From assembly GCA_934086185.1 (NCBI GenBank), contig CAKOHW010000016.1, positions 1-12,190 of the forward strand: a DNA stretch of 12,190 bases. The letters are read 5' to 3'. The notes beneath the pieces are model-generated. The model made no database searches and was not told the DNA's origin. It was given only the letters and a program-made list of their open reading frames with translations. The position numbers and the translations under genes are program-made. This DNA comes from an uncultured Bacilli bacterium (lineage in GTDB: Bacteria > Bacillota_I > Bacilli_A > RF39 > UBA660). Shown piece by piece: positions 1 to 6,104 of the stretch (the stretch's first letter is position 1; the number at the start of each line of letters is the position of its first letter).

Positions 1-50
1 GCTTGTGCTAAACTTTGAATTTCTATTGCCCATTTTAACCACTTTTCCAT
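1..50 (-). CDS. Nudix hydrolase, N-terminal fragment (runs off left edge)
   Basis: Only the first codons are in the window. They read MEKWLKWAIEIQSLAQA, which matches the start of the helical N-terminal domain found in a group of Nudix hydrolases (Pfam Nudix_N_2, 'hydrolase of X-linked nucleoside diphosphate' type), whose proteins typically open with a Trp-rich helix ending in a QSxAQ-like motif. The catalytic Nudix box is outside the window, so the substrate cannot be judged. The ATG at 50 follows a strong SD (AGGGGAGA at 58-65). The gene starts 23 bp after the stop of the 55-aa gene upstream and is very likely co-transcribed with it. The family call rests on 17 residues, so it is good but not certain. 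Confidence 0.7.
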   Translation of the reverse strand, partial: MEKWLKWAIEIQSLAQ

Positions 51-73
51 ACATAAATCTCCCCTACAACTTA

Positions 74-241
74 CTATTTTTCTTTCTTATCAAACGAAAT
101 TAAACAAGCAATAATAGAAAATAAAGTTCCAAATAAAATCATGGCAAATCTTCCTATACCATCAATTTCAGTAATAATTCCATAATCTAAAATTCCTATT
201 CCTAAAATCATTAAAACAATTTTAAATATATTCTTTTTCAT
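74..241 (-). CDS. 55-aa two-helix membrane peptide, hypothetical
   Basis: This short ORF starts MKKNIFKIV and ends in a charged DKKEK tail. Two hydrophobic segments (about residues 5-22 and 32-50) are separated by a short polar turn (ITEIDGIG), so it is predicted to be a small two-pass membrane protein. The ATG at 241 has an excellent SD (AAAGGAGGA at 246-254), and an extended -10 promoter lies about 42 bp upstream. It is the first gene of a two-gene unit with the Nudix gene. I do not recognise a family. The strong SD, own promoter and complete ORF argue that it is a real gene, even though it is below common length cut-offs. Confidence 0.7.
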   Translation of the reverse strand: MKKNIFKIVLMILGIGILDYGIITEIDGIGRFAMILFGTLFSIIACLISFDKKEK

Positions 242-282
242 AATGTCCTCCTTTAACTATTTGTCTTTCAGTTCTATGTATA

Positions 283-291
283 ATTATAACA
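283..291 (-). promoter_or_regulatory. Extended -10 promoter for the 55-aa/Nudix unit
   Basis: Read on the minus strand the site is TGTTATAAT, a perfect -10 with the TGn extension. No convincing -35 is seen at 16-18 bp, which is normal for extended -10 promoters. It is divergent from the plus-strand promoter at 333-361. Confidence 0.65.
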
Positions 292-332
292 TGAAAATAG
301 ATTTTAATTATTAAAAGGTTAATTATTAAAAT

Positions 333-361
333 TTGTCATTTAAGAAAAAATGATGTATAAT
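333..361 (+). promoter_or_regulatory. Sigma-A promoter for the structured RNA
   Basis: TTGTCA at 333-338 and TATAAT at 356-361 are separated by exactly 17 bp, a near-consensus sigma-A promoter. Transcription should start near 368. No ORF begins directly after it: the first product is the ~110-nt RNA ending at the terminator at 454-478. Confidence 0.8.
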
Positions 362-367
362 CATAAA

Positions 368-478
368 TAGAAAGAGAGCGAGTTCGTAAGATGTATTTAA
401 ACCGCTCCATTGACGAATCTGTTAGAACTATTTAGTTTGAACTTGATATATAGAATCAATCGAAAGATTGATTTTTTT
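368..478 (+). ncRNA. Candidate structured RNA or leader (unrecognised)
   Basis: A near-consensus promoter and a clean intrinsic terminator enclose about 110 nt with no useful ORF. GAGCG (376-380) can pair with CGCUC (403-407), and UUCGU (383-387) with ACGAA (413-417). These two helices cross, so they would form a pseudoknot. A small hairpin follows (GAACU 425-429 with AGUUU 434-438), then the terminator. AGUUC (381-385) could instead pair with GAACU (425-429), so a switch is possible. I compared it mentally with common riboswitches, T-boxes, 6S, SRP RNA and tracrRNA, and found no match. It could be an independent sRNA, a riboswitch/attenuator for the ORF at 520, or a type III antitoxin-like RNA. 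The fold was made by eye. Confidence 0.5.
454..478 (+). terminator. Intrinsic terminator of the structured RNA
   Basis: A perfect 8-bp stem AATCAATC/GATTGATT closed by a GAAA tetraloop is followed by a run of T (472-478). It is a strong plus-strand terminator lying between the promoter at 333-361 and the ORF at 520. Confidence 0.85.
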
Positions 479-519
479 GTGTCTTACAAAGAAATCATCC
501 TAAAGAAAGGATGATGTTT

Positions 520-842
520 ATGATTAATATTATCAAACAAGAAATACCTATTGATGAATAACTTTAAAAAAATTAGAATTTATTTGTGAGTTTTGTAATA
601 CTACTCCTACATTTATAAATGGAAGTATTAGAAAAATTGATAAATCTAATTTGGCTTATGTTGAACTTCACAAAGTAATTATCAATAATATAATGTTTCT
701 TGTTTTTAATTATTATAATGAAATATTTATAGAAAACTTATCTAATAAGATTAAGTTATCAGAATTAAATATTACAATTAGCTATTTTTATTTATCCATT
801 CAACAGTGTCTTTTACTGTTTCTTTTATATTTCTATTTTTAA
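520..842 (+). pseudogene. Frameshifted, decayed ORF of unknown family
   Basis: An ATG at 520 with SD AAAGG (506-510) opens MINIIKQEIPIDE and stops at 559. Shifting by -1 at that point (reading ATA from 558) gives a continuous frame to 842. Its first ~70 residues look coding, for example KKLEFICEFCN with a CxxC pair, and IDKSNLAYVELHKVI. A single lost A near 556-558 explains the break. The last third (after about 778) overlaps the 3' end of the epimerase gene on the other strand and turns into Leu/Phe/Tyr-rich sequence, so the original C-terminus is probably gone. I do not recognise the family. A short reading starting at 651 alone is not a convincing gene. It could also be a working peptide MINIIKQEIPIDE followed by non-coding DNA. 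Confidence 0.4.
735..757 (-). terminator. Weak terminator candidate after the epimerase gene
   Basis: On the minus strand AACTT-A-ATCT and AGAT-AAGTT form a 9-bp stem with one bulged A and a 4-nt loop, followed by TTCT. The U-run is short, so termination would be modest. It lies 21 bp past the epimerase stop codon. Confidence 0.35.
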
Positions 843-1776
843 AATATAAATATTGCTTTGCTTTTTTATTACTAAAATTAGCATTAGAGGATAATGTATA
901 TAGTGAATACTTTGTAAAAAGTGGAGTTTGTTTTTTAAAGTTATAATATAACTCAAATAAAGGTGCTATTAATTTTGCGAGAGTTATTGGCAATACTAAT
1001 TTAATTTTTTTTCTTTTTTGTACATCACAAACTAGATCACATAGTTCTTTAACCGTTATATATCTGTTAGATAAGATGTAACATTCACCTTTATTACCAT
1101 TTTTACAAGCATTAATAACACCATCTGCTACATCTCTAACATCAACAAAATCATAACCTCCCTTTACACAAGCAAACAATTTACCGTCTGTTACTTTCTT
1201 TATTAATTGAGTTAAGTGACTATTACCATAATCATTTGGACCTATAATTCCAGATGGGTGTATAATACATGCGTTCAAACCTTTATATTTTATAGCATTC
1301 ATTACGTACATTGCAGCTTCTGCCTTTGTTTTAGCATATAATCCATGAACATTATTAGGATTAAAATTAGTTATCTCTGTTATTAAGCTATTATTATATT
1401 TTTCTGGAATTGCATGAACACTACTAATATAGATTAATTTTGCTTTTATTTCTAAAACCTTATCTACAATATTTTTGGTTCCATTTACGTTAACATTATA
1501 AATAAATGGGTTATATTTTGATTTTATGTATACAACTGCAGCACAATGAATTACAAATACCTCTTTTCCATTTATATTTTCAAAAATAGATGATAAAGTA
1601 CTTTTGTTAGTTATGTCGCCATAATATATTTTACATTTTAAATGTTCCAGTGATTTTATATGATCACCTTTTAACACAAAAGCTCTAATTTCATTATTAA
1701 CATCTAGTTCCAATTTTCTTATAATGTTATTACCTAAAAAGCCATTTGCTCCTGTTATTATATAGACTCTTTTCAC
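778..1776 (-). CDS. Extended SDR-family NAD(P)-dependent epimerase/reductase
   Basis: This is a soluble Rossmann-fold enzyme of the extended short-chain dehydrogenase family (NAD-dependent epimerase/dehydratase, dihydroflavonol-reductase-like). It would act on a sugar nucleotide or a carbonyl substrate that cannot be told from sequence. Counting from this start, the dinucleotide motif TGANGFLG is at about residues 8-15, the strand-end HCAA at 77-80, the catalytic Ser region YISSV at 116-120, and YAKTK (Tyr147, Lys151) is the YxxxK active site. At 332 aa its length is typical. A longer reading begins at GTG 1788, but those codons lie inside the SD (AGGTGGTGA), so GTG 1776 is the better start. 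It stands alone between a decayed ORF and a divergent kinase-like gene, with its own extended -10 promoter. Surface-polysaccharide or lipid metabolism is possible, but no neighbour supports either. Confidence 0.88.
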   Translation of the reverse strand: MKRVYIITGANGFLGNNIIRKLELDVNNEIRAFVLKGDHIKSLEHLKCKIYYGDITNKSTLSSIFENINGKEVFVIHCAAVVYIKSKYNPFIYNVNVNGTKNIVDKVLEIKAKLIYISSVHAIPEKYNNSLITEITNFNPNNVHGLYAKTKAEAAMYVMNAIKYKGLNACIIHPSGIIGPNDYGNSHLTQLIKKVTDGKLFACVKGGYDFVDVRDVADGVINACKNGNKGECYILSNRYITVKELCDLVCDVQKRKKIKLVLPITLAKLIAPLFELYYNFKKQTPLFTKYSLYTLSSNANFSNKKAKQYLYFKNRNIKETVKDTVEWINKNS

Positions 1777-1825
1777 AATATTCACCACCTACATCAGTGT
1801 TCTAAAAATATCTTTAATTTTTATA

Positions 1826-1834
1826 ATTATACCA
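1826..1834 (-). promoter_or_regulatory. Extended -10 promoter of the epimerase gene
   Basis: The minus-strand reading is TGGTATAAT, an extended -10 with a perfect core, about 50 bp before the GTG start. The -35 position is occupied by the 16-bp palindrome at 1840-1855 rather than by a TTGACA-like hexamer. Confidence 0.65.
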
Positions 1835-1839
1835 TATAA

Positions 1840-1855
1840 TTTATGTTAACATAAA
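1840..1855. promoter_or_regulatory. 16-bp perfect palindrome, candidate operator
   Basis: TTTATGTTAACATAAA is its own reverse complement over all 16 bases. It begins 6 bp upstream of the epimerase extended -10 element, covering the spacer and -35 area, and is about 50 bp from the divergent promoter at 1905-1933. This is where a dimeric repressor or activator would sit. No regulator gene is adjacent, and AT-rich palindromes can arise by chance. Confidence 0.4.
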
Positions 1856-1904
1856 GCTTATTTTTTTTAGAATTTTTTTAAAATTTGAAAAAGTATTTAT
1901 ATAT

Positions 1905-1933
1905 TTGATTTTTGTTTTAAATTATGCTAAAAT
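1905..1933 (+). promoter_or_regulatory. Sigma-A promoter of the kinase-like gene
   Basis: TTGATT (1905-1910), a 17-bp spacer and TAAAAT (1928-1933) preceded by TGC (an extended -10). The expected start near 1940 leaves a leader of about 20 nt that is mostly the G-rich ribosome binding site. Confidence 0.7.
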
Positions 1934-1945
1934 AATTGACAATTT

Positions 1946-1954
1946 AAGGGGGGG
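1946..1954 (+). promoter_or_regulatory. Unusual ribosome binding site with seven G in a row
   Basis: AAGGGGGGG sits 7 nt before the ATG at 1962 and decides the start of the kinase-like gene. The run of seven G (1948-1954) stands out in this AT-rich sequence and could slip in length. Confidence 0.7.
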
Positions 1955-1961
1955 ATACAAC

Positions 1962-2846
1962 ATGAATACTATAAATATTTCGAATAAAAAAATGCAAGCA
2001 ATAAAACCTATTATTTTATCTAAAAATATTTTTAATACTGAAGGTAGCGTATATGATTTCTTTTATAGAGGAAATAATAAGGTTTTAAAAGTATTATATA
2101 ATACTGATGGAATCTCTTTTGCCAATAAATTATATACTGTAGAAATGTTAGATTTTTATAAAGAAAGCTTGCCTTCAAGTTTTGTGCTTCCAGATAATTT
2201 AGTTAGTATTGGTGGAAAAATTTCTGGTTTTACAATTCCTAAATTTAATGGAATGAATTTTGCTGATTTATTAGATGATAAAAATGTAAATCCAAAAGAA
2301 AAAATTTATTATTTGACTAAAATTGGTGAAACTTTGAATCAATTAAAAAGTATTAGAGAATTTGGTTCACTTAATAAAATATTTATAAATGACTTACATG
2401 AATCAAATATAATGGTTAATCCTTCTAGGAAAGAATTAGTGTTTATAGATTTGGATAGTTGTAAAATACTAAATAATGGTTCATTTCCATCAAGATATTT
2501 AGGTCCGTCTTTTTTTACAGAAGATAAACCTAATAAGTATAAAATTAATACTAATGGTAATGGTTATGGATATATAGTTGCTAACGAAAATTCTGATTTA
2601 TTTTGTTATAACATAATGGTTTTAAATTATTTATTTGGTGCTAAAATTACTAGATTATCTATTGATGATTATTATGATTACTTAAATTATTTAGAAAAAT
2701 TAAAGTTTAATAAACATTTAATTGATTCGTTTAATAAATTAACTTTAACATGCGATAATACTAACCCTGTTAATTACTTAAATTCTATTACTGAAGAACA
2801 ATCTATGAGAGCAAAAAAATTGGTTTATGATAAAGTTACACTATAG
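1962..2846 (+). CDS. Protein-kinase-like (APH/kinase fold) orphan protein
   Basis: This 294-aa protein is probably cytosolic (no signal peptide or membrane segment) and shows the kinase-fold catalytic layout. VLKVLY carries a likely ATP-anchoring Lys43, and Glu61 is a candidate partner. INDLHESNIMV (142-152) is the catalytic loop, with Asp144 and Asn149 as in the GDLHxxN motif of aminoglycoside/choline-kinase-like proteins. FIDLDSCKI (161-169) supplies the metal-binding Asp163. The region after it (PSRYLGPSFF) could be an activation-segment equivalent, and the C-terminal third is helical and unassigned. A longer frame begins at 1905, but ATG 1962 follows the exceptional SD AAGGGGGGG and lies downstream of the promoter, so it is the true start. 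It is a single-gene unit on the opposite strand to its neighbours, ended by a bidirectional terminator. The substrate is unknown: it could be a protein, a small molecule or an antibiotic. Confidence 0.75.
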   Translation: MNTINISNKKMQAIKPIILSKNIFNTEGSVYDFFYRGNNKVLKVLYNTDGISFANKLYTVEMLDFYKESLPSSFVLPDNLVSIGGKISGFTIPKFNGMNFADLLDDKNVNPKEKIYYLTKIGETLNQLKSIREFGSLNKIFINDLHESNIMVNPSRKELVFIDLDSCKILNNGSFPSRYLGPSFFTEDKPNKYKINTNGNGYGYIVANENSDLFCYNIMVLNYLFGAKITRLSIDDYYDYLNYLEKLKFNKHLIDSFNKLTLTCDNTNPVNYLNSITEEQSMRAKKLVYDKVTL

Positions 2847-2862
2847 TATATTTATTTGATAA

Positions 2863-2898
2863 AAAAAGTATATCTTTAATAAATTTGATATACTTTTT
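2863..2898. terminator. Bidirectional terminator between convergent genes
   Basis: AAAAAGTATATC (2863-2874) and GATATACTTTTT (2887-2898) form a perfect 12-bp stem with a 12-nt loop. It has a T-run on each strand, so it can end both the kinase-like gene (+) and lemA (-), which converge here. Confidence 0.85.
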
Positions 2899-2910
2899 GT
2901 TTGGCTATAA

Positions 2911-3462
2911 TTATAAATCTATTTTTACATCCTCTTTTTTTATATCTTCTGCTTCAAAGAAATCTTTTTTAGTCATTCCTTTACTTTTTGCAATACTGCT
3001 AGTTGGGAAAGTAACTAATAATTGATTATATATTGAAACATTTGAATTATATAATCTTCTTGATGCTTGTAGATGTTCTTCAACATCTGATATAGAAAGT
3101 TGTAATGCTTTATAGTTTTCATTGGATTTTAATTCTGGATAATTTTCTGCTAATACATTTATCTTATTCATATTTTCATTCATTTTACTATTAGCATCAT
3201 TTTTTTCTTTTAAACTCATTCCTTTACGAAGTTTTATTACTTCAAAAAGAGTTTCTTTTTCATGCTTACTATATGCTTTTACAACATCAATCATTTTTGT
3301 TAATACATCATATCTTTTTGTTAAAGCTACATCTATTCCTGATGATGCCTCATCTATTTTTACAATTGCTCTATTTAATTTATTTATAGTAGATATATAC
3401 CATATTATAATACTTAATAATACTATTCCTATAATAATTAATACTATATATGTTGTATCCAT
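2911..3462 (-). CDS. lemA: LemA family membrane protein
   Basis: This 183-aa protein has one N-terminal membrane helix (about residues 4-24, very hydrophobic) followed by a long helical domain with the LemA hallmarks. These are LNRAIVKIDEASSGIDVALTKRYDVL right after the membrane segment, a helix with YPELKSNENYKALQ, then RRLYNSNVSIYNQLLVTFP, and a C-terminal acidic/basic tail. The known LemA topology puts a short N-terminus outside and the helical bundle inside; its molecular function is unsettled. A longer frame begins upstream at 3489, but ATG 3462 has the SD AGGGGAGGTG (3467-3476), which lies within the last codons of the DUF3137 gene. The DUF3137 stop codon is one base before this ATG, so translation is coupled and the two products probably act together. 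Confidence 0.92.
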   Translation of the reverse strand: MDTTYIVLIIIGIVLLSIIIWYISTINKLNRAIVKIDEASSGIDVALTKRYDVLTKMIDVVKAYSKHEKETLFEVIKLRKGMSLKEKNDANSKMNENMNKINVLAENYPELKSNENYKALQLSISDVEEHLQASRRLYNSNVSIYNQLLVTFPTSSIAKSKGMTKKDFFEAEDIKKEDVKIDL

Positions 3463-3463
3463 A

Positions 3464-4360
3464 CTACACCTCCCCTCTAAATAAATCATTATCTAAACTT
3501 AATTCATCTATAAAATCTGTAATAAGTTTGATGTCTTCTGTTATATCATTCATTATCTTTTCTACATCTATTTTTTTAAATATACTGCATTCGAATGAAT
3601 CTTCATTATTATTTATACCTATATGTAATTTATTATCTATAAAACAAAATAATAAACTTCCTCTTATATCATTACTTAATTTTTTTATTTTTTCCATTAA
3701 AGATGGAGTTAATATATAGAATGCATCATGTTCATTTTGCGCAAATGTTGAAAAGTTTTTATTAAATGCTTCATCTTCCATTTCAACTTTTTTATATTTT
3801 ATATTATCGTACCAATTACCTCTTTTAGCATTCCAAAAACCTTTTTGACATACTTGAACATTTGCTTTAAATGTTTTATTAAAATCAAATATCATCCATC
3901 TTCCCATAAAAAGTGTTATATAAGTGGTTGTTGTATGACCATCACTATCTGTTGTTTCATGTTTTTCCTCAATATGTATGTCTGATTGTATAAAGTTTAC
4001 TCCTTTATAATTTCCACTGATATAATCATTAGAACTATATCTATCTCCCATATTTATCATACCAGTATTTCTTATTGTATCTCTAGATATACCTCTATCT
4101 TGTTTATATATTAAATTATTAAAAGCAGATTGTAATGCTTTTAATACAAATGTTTCTTTATAAAGGCTTACATATTTATTTTTTTGGCCACTATATATTA
4201 TTATAATAATTATCATAGATAGTGTAAAAGATATACCTAATACTGCTATATTTTTAAAGTAATAATATGCTAAAACAGTTATAATTATGGAAATTATTAT
4301 TCCAAATATTAATATGTTTTTAGTTTTTTTTCTTAATTTTTCTAATTCTTCTATATTCAT
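3464..4360 (-). CDS. DUF3137 domain membrane protein
   Basis: This 298-aa protein has a short cytosolic N-terminus (ELEKLRKKTK), two adjacent membrane helices (about residues 16-36 and 39-57) and a large soluble C-terminal domain. It resembles DUF3137 proteins, including a central segment with a DGHTTTTY hairpin followed by LFMGRWMIFDF. DUF3137 genes are often found next to lemA, as here, which supports both assignments; the shared role is thought to be in the envelope but is not established. The ATG at 4360 has only a weak SD (GTGG) and a leader of about 10 nt from the promoter at 4378-4386. That may limit expression relative to lemA, which has a very strong SD. Confidence 0.82.
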   Translation of the reverse strand: MNIEELEKLRKKTKNILIFGIIISIIITVLAYYYFKNIAVLGISFTLSMIIIIIIYSGQKNKYVSLYKETFVLKALQSAFNNLIYKQDRGISRDTIRNTGMINMGDRYSSNDYISGNYKGVNFIQSDIHIEEKHETTDSDGHTTTTYITLFMGRWMIFDFNKTFKANVQVCQKGFWNAKRGNWYDNIKYKKVEMEDEAFNKNFSTFAQNEHDAFYILTPSLMEKIKKLSNDIRGSLLFCFIDNKLHIGINNNEDSFECSIFKKIDVEKIMNDITEDIKLITDFIDELSLDNDLFRGEV

Positions 4361-4377
4361 ATATAACCACTAATTTA

Positions 4378-4386
4378 ATTATATCA
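4378..4386 (-). promoter_or_regulatory. Extended -10 promoter of the DUF3137-lemA unit
   Basis: The minus-strand reading is TGATATAAT in the 48-bp gap after the upstream ABC permease gene. No good -35 is visible. There is no clear terminator in this gap, so the AbrB-ABC operon may also read through into DUF3137-lemA. Confidence 0.6.
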
Positions 4387-4408
4387 TTATTTTATTTATT
4401 CTTTATTA

Positions 4409-5140
4409 TTAATTATCGTTATTTAACATATTTTTGTTAAATATTAATATTGATAATATTAAAGATAATAATAAATATATTAAGAATATTACAATATTAT
4501 AAACTTTTATTGAAGATAAATTATTATTCATTATTCCTTTAATTATTATTAGTGTACTTTCAAATGGTAATATATTACATAAATTTTTAAAGAAATTACC
4601 TAATAATTCTTTTTGAAAATACATACCACTAGTAAATACTACTAATTGAAGTATTATACTAGATATACCAGAAGATGCTTTTTCTGAAAAAATACTTCCT
4701 ATAATAATTCCTAGAGATATAAATAGTATTGAAATTATTATTGATATTAATAATGCATAAATAATATATATAGAAAAGTTAAGACCTAGTATAATTGCTA
4801 ATATAAATAATAGTATTATTTCTATTATTACAATAGGTATTAAAGATAGAATATATCCTAAAATATAATCTATAGACTTCATAGGACTAACTCCTAAGCG
4901 TATTAATAATGAAGTTTTTCTATCACTTGAAATTAACATTGATGTAAAAAGAGTTATGAACGATAAACTAAATATAATTACTCCTGGGGTAAAATTTTCT
5001 ATTTTATAATTATCATTTGGTATATTAAAATGCTCAAATATAAATAATAAAAAAAGTGGTAATAATATTGCAAATATTATACTTAGTGGATCTCTTATTA
5101 TTTCTTTGAAATTTCTATTCGAAAAATTTAATATCTTCAT
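4409..5140 (-). CDS. ABC-2 type exporter permease
   Basis: This 243-aa integral membrane protein has about six hydrophobic segments: a first helix after a short amphipathic N-terminus (FSNRNFKEIIRDPLSIIFAILLP), then pairs around residues 50-72, 88-120, 122-150, 155-175 and a final one near 212-235. This is the usual ABC-2 membrane subunit layout (DrrB/NodJ-like), and the cytosolic loop SSDRKTSLLIRLGVSPMK is typical of the family. The ATG overlaps the stop of the ATPase gene by one base (TAATG), and the SD GGAGGTGA is inside the ATPase gene. The two subunits are therefore made together and should assemble 2+2. The exported substrate cannot be inferred; drug, peptide or lipid export are the common options. 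Confidence 0.85.
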   Translation of the reverse strand: MKILNFSNRNFKEIIRDPLSIIFAILLPLFLLFIFEHFNIPNDNYKIENFTPGVIIFSLSFITLFTSMLISSDRKTSLLIRLGVSPMKSIDYILGYILSLIPIVIIEIILLFILAIILGLNFSIYIIYALLISIIISILFISLGIIIGSIFSEKASSGISSIILQLVVFTSGMYFQKELLGNFFKNLCNILPFESTLIIIKGIMNNNLSSIKVYNIVIFLIYLLLSLILSILIFNKNMLNNDN

Positions 5141-5862
5141 TATAATTCACCTCCAGTAGCAAACTTTATAAATGCATCTTCAAAAGTTTTACATTTTGAA
5201 AGTGAAATAATCTCTTTTGGAGTACCCACTTTAACTAGTTTACCTTTTGACATTATCCCAACACGATTAGATAATTTTTCTGCTTCTTCCATATAATGTG
5301 TTGTTAATATTATTGTTGTTTTATCTTTTAATTTTTCTATAATATTCCATAATTCTTTTCGTGCTATTACATCTAAACCTAATGTGGGTTCATCTAAAAA
5401 TAATATTAATGGTTCGTTTATAAGTGATATTGCTATAGATAATTTTCGTTGCCATCCTCCTGATAGTGTTGATGCCTTTTTGTTTAAAACATTATTTAAT
5501 TCAAATAAATCAATTAAGTCATTTATTTTTTTATCTTTATCTTTTATTTGATATACACCTGCAAAGAAATTTAAATTTTCCTTAACAGTTAAATTTTTTG
5601 CTATTGCAGTATCTTGAGGTGAGATATTTATTATTTCTTTTATATTTTGTTTATTCTTATTTATGTCTAGATTATTTATTCTTATCATACCACTAGTTGG
5701 TGAAATTAGTGTTGATAACATTTTTAAAGTTGTTGTTTTTCCTGCTCCATTTGTACCTAATAATGAAAATAATTCATGTTCGTTTATTTTTAGATTTAAA
5801 TTATTTACTGCTATAACATCTTTGTATTTTTTTGTTAAATTTTTTGTTTCTATACAAATCAT
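5140..5862 (-). CDS. ABC exporter ATP-binding subunit (DrrA/CcmA-like)
   Basis: This 240-aa nucleotide-binding protein carries every ABC ATPase motif: Walker A GTNGAGKTT (36-44), Q-loop Gln83 (ISPQD), signature LSGGWQRK (133-140), Walker B LILFLDEP (152-159), the D-loop LGLD, and switch His189 (TTHY). The QRKLSIAISL helix after the signature and the full length match drug/lipid exporter ATPases of the DrrA type. The start ATG is three bases after the stop of the AbrB-like gene, with the SD AAAGGAGA inside that gene. The order regulator-ATPase-permease is one operon, and the regulator likely controls the pump. Confidence 0.93.
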   Translation of the reverse strand: MICIETKNLTKKYKDVIAVNNLNLKINEHELFSLLGTNGAGKTTTLKMLSTLISPTSGMIRINNLDINKNKQNIKEIINISPQDTAIAKNLTVKENLNFFAGVYQIKDKDKKINDLIDLFELNNVLNKKASTLSGGWQRKLSIAISLINEPLILFLDEPTLGLDVIARKELWNIIEKLKDKTTIILTTHYMEEAEKLSNRVGIMSKGKLVKVGTPKEIISLSKCKTFEDAFIKFATGGEL

Positions 5863-5864
5863 GT

Positions 5865-6065
5865 TTATTCTCCTTTTTTAAATATATTTGTACTTAAATC
5901 TTCTATTACTTCAGATTTTACCAACGCAATTCCTTTTTTCTTGTCACATAATACAATTATTGAATCTCCTGGATTAATATCAAACATATTACGTGCTTCT
6001 TTTGGAATAACTATTTGGCCTTTTTCTCCTACTTTACATATACCTATGTATTTATCTTTTTTCAT
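5865..6065 (-). CDS. AbrB/SpoVT-type transcription regulator
   Basis: This 66-aa protein has a single swapped-hairpin DNA-binding domain (about residues 8-50) with the family pattern KVGEKGQIVIPKEARNMFDI followed by PGDSIIVLCDKKKGIALVKSE. Such proteins form dimers that bind AT-rich DNA, in AbrB/SpoVT or as the antitoxin of MazE-like pairs. Here there is no toxin gene; the next two genes are an ABC ATPase and permease with almost no spacing, so it is most likely the operon's own regulator. ATG 6065 has the SD AAGGAGG (6070-6076). Its promoter is overlaid with three tandem 9-bp repeats (6078-6104), which could be its own binding site (inference). Confidence 0.88.
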   Translation of the reverse strand: MKKDKYIGICKVGEKGQIVIPKEARNMFDINPGDSIIVLCDKKKGIALVKSEVIEDLSTNIFKKGE

Positions 6066-6077
6066 TTTTCCTCCTTA

Positions 6078-6104
6078 GTTATACTTTTCATACTTATTAT
6101 ACTT
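6078..6104 (-). repeat. Three tandem 9-bp repeats over the abrB-like promoter
   Basis: On the minus strand the units are AAGTATAAT, AAGTATGAA and AAGTATAAC, head to tail with no gap. The first contains the -10 hexamer, and the other two cover the expected transcription start and leader up to the SD. A 10-bp palindrome ACTTTAAAGT overlaps the first unit at 6101-6110. Confidence 0.7.

Noticed and set aside
368..478. T-box, 6S, SRP RNA or tracrRNA
   Set aside because: The RNA is too short and lacks the T-box sequence and antiterminator, the SRP tetraloop region and any CRISPR or cas context.
368..842. Type III toxin-antitoxin locus as a firm call
   Set aside because: There are no tandem RNA repeats and the ORF does not resemble ToxN, TenpN or CptN; kept only as a possibility.
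1861..1904. T- and A-runs as a terminator
   Set aside because: There is no stable stem before the T-run; they look like AT-rich upstream promoter DNA.
3450..3719. Plus-strand 89-aa frame
   Set aside because: It is antisense within the DUF3137/lemA genes, has no SD or family resemblance, and its Ser/Leu/Ile-rich content is what the reverse of AT-rich genes gives.
5865..6065. AbrB-like protein as a MazE-type antitoxin
   Set aside because: No toxin-sized partner gene follows; the next genes are a coupled ABC ATPase and permease.
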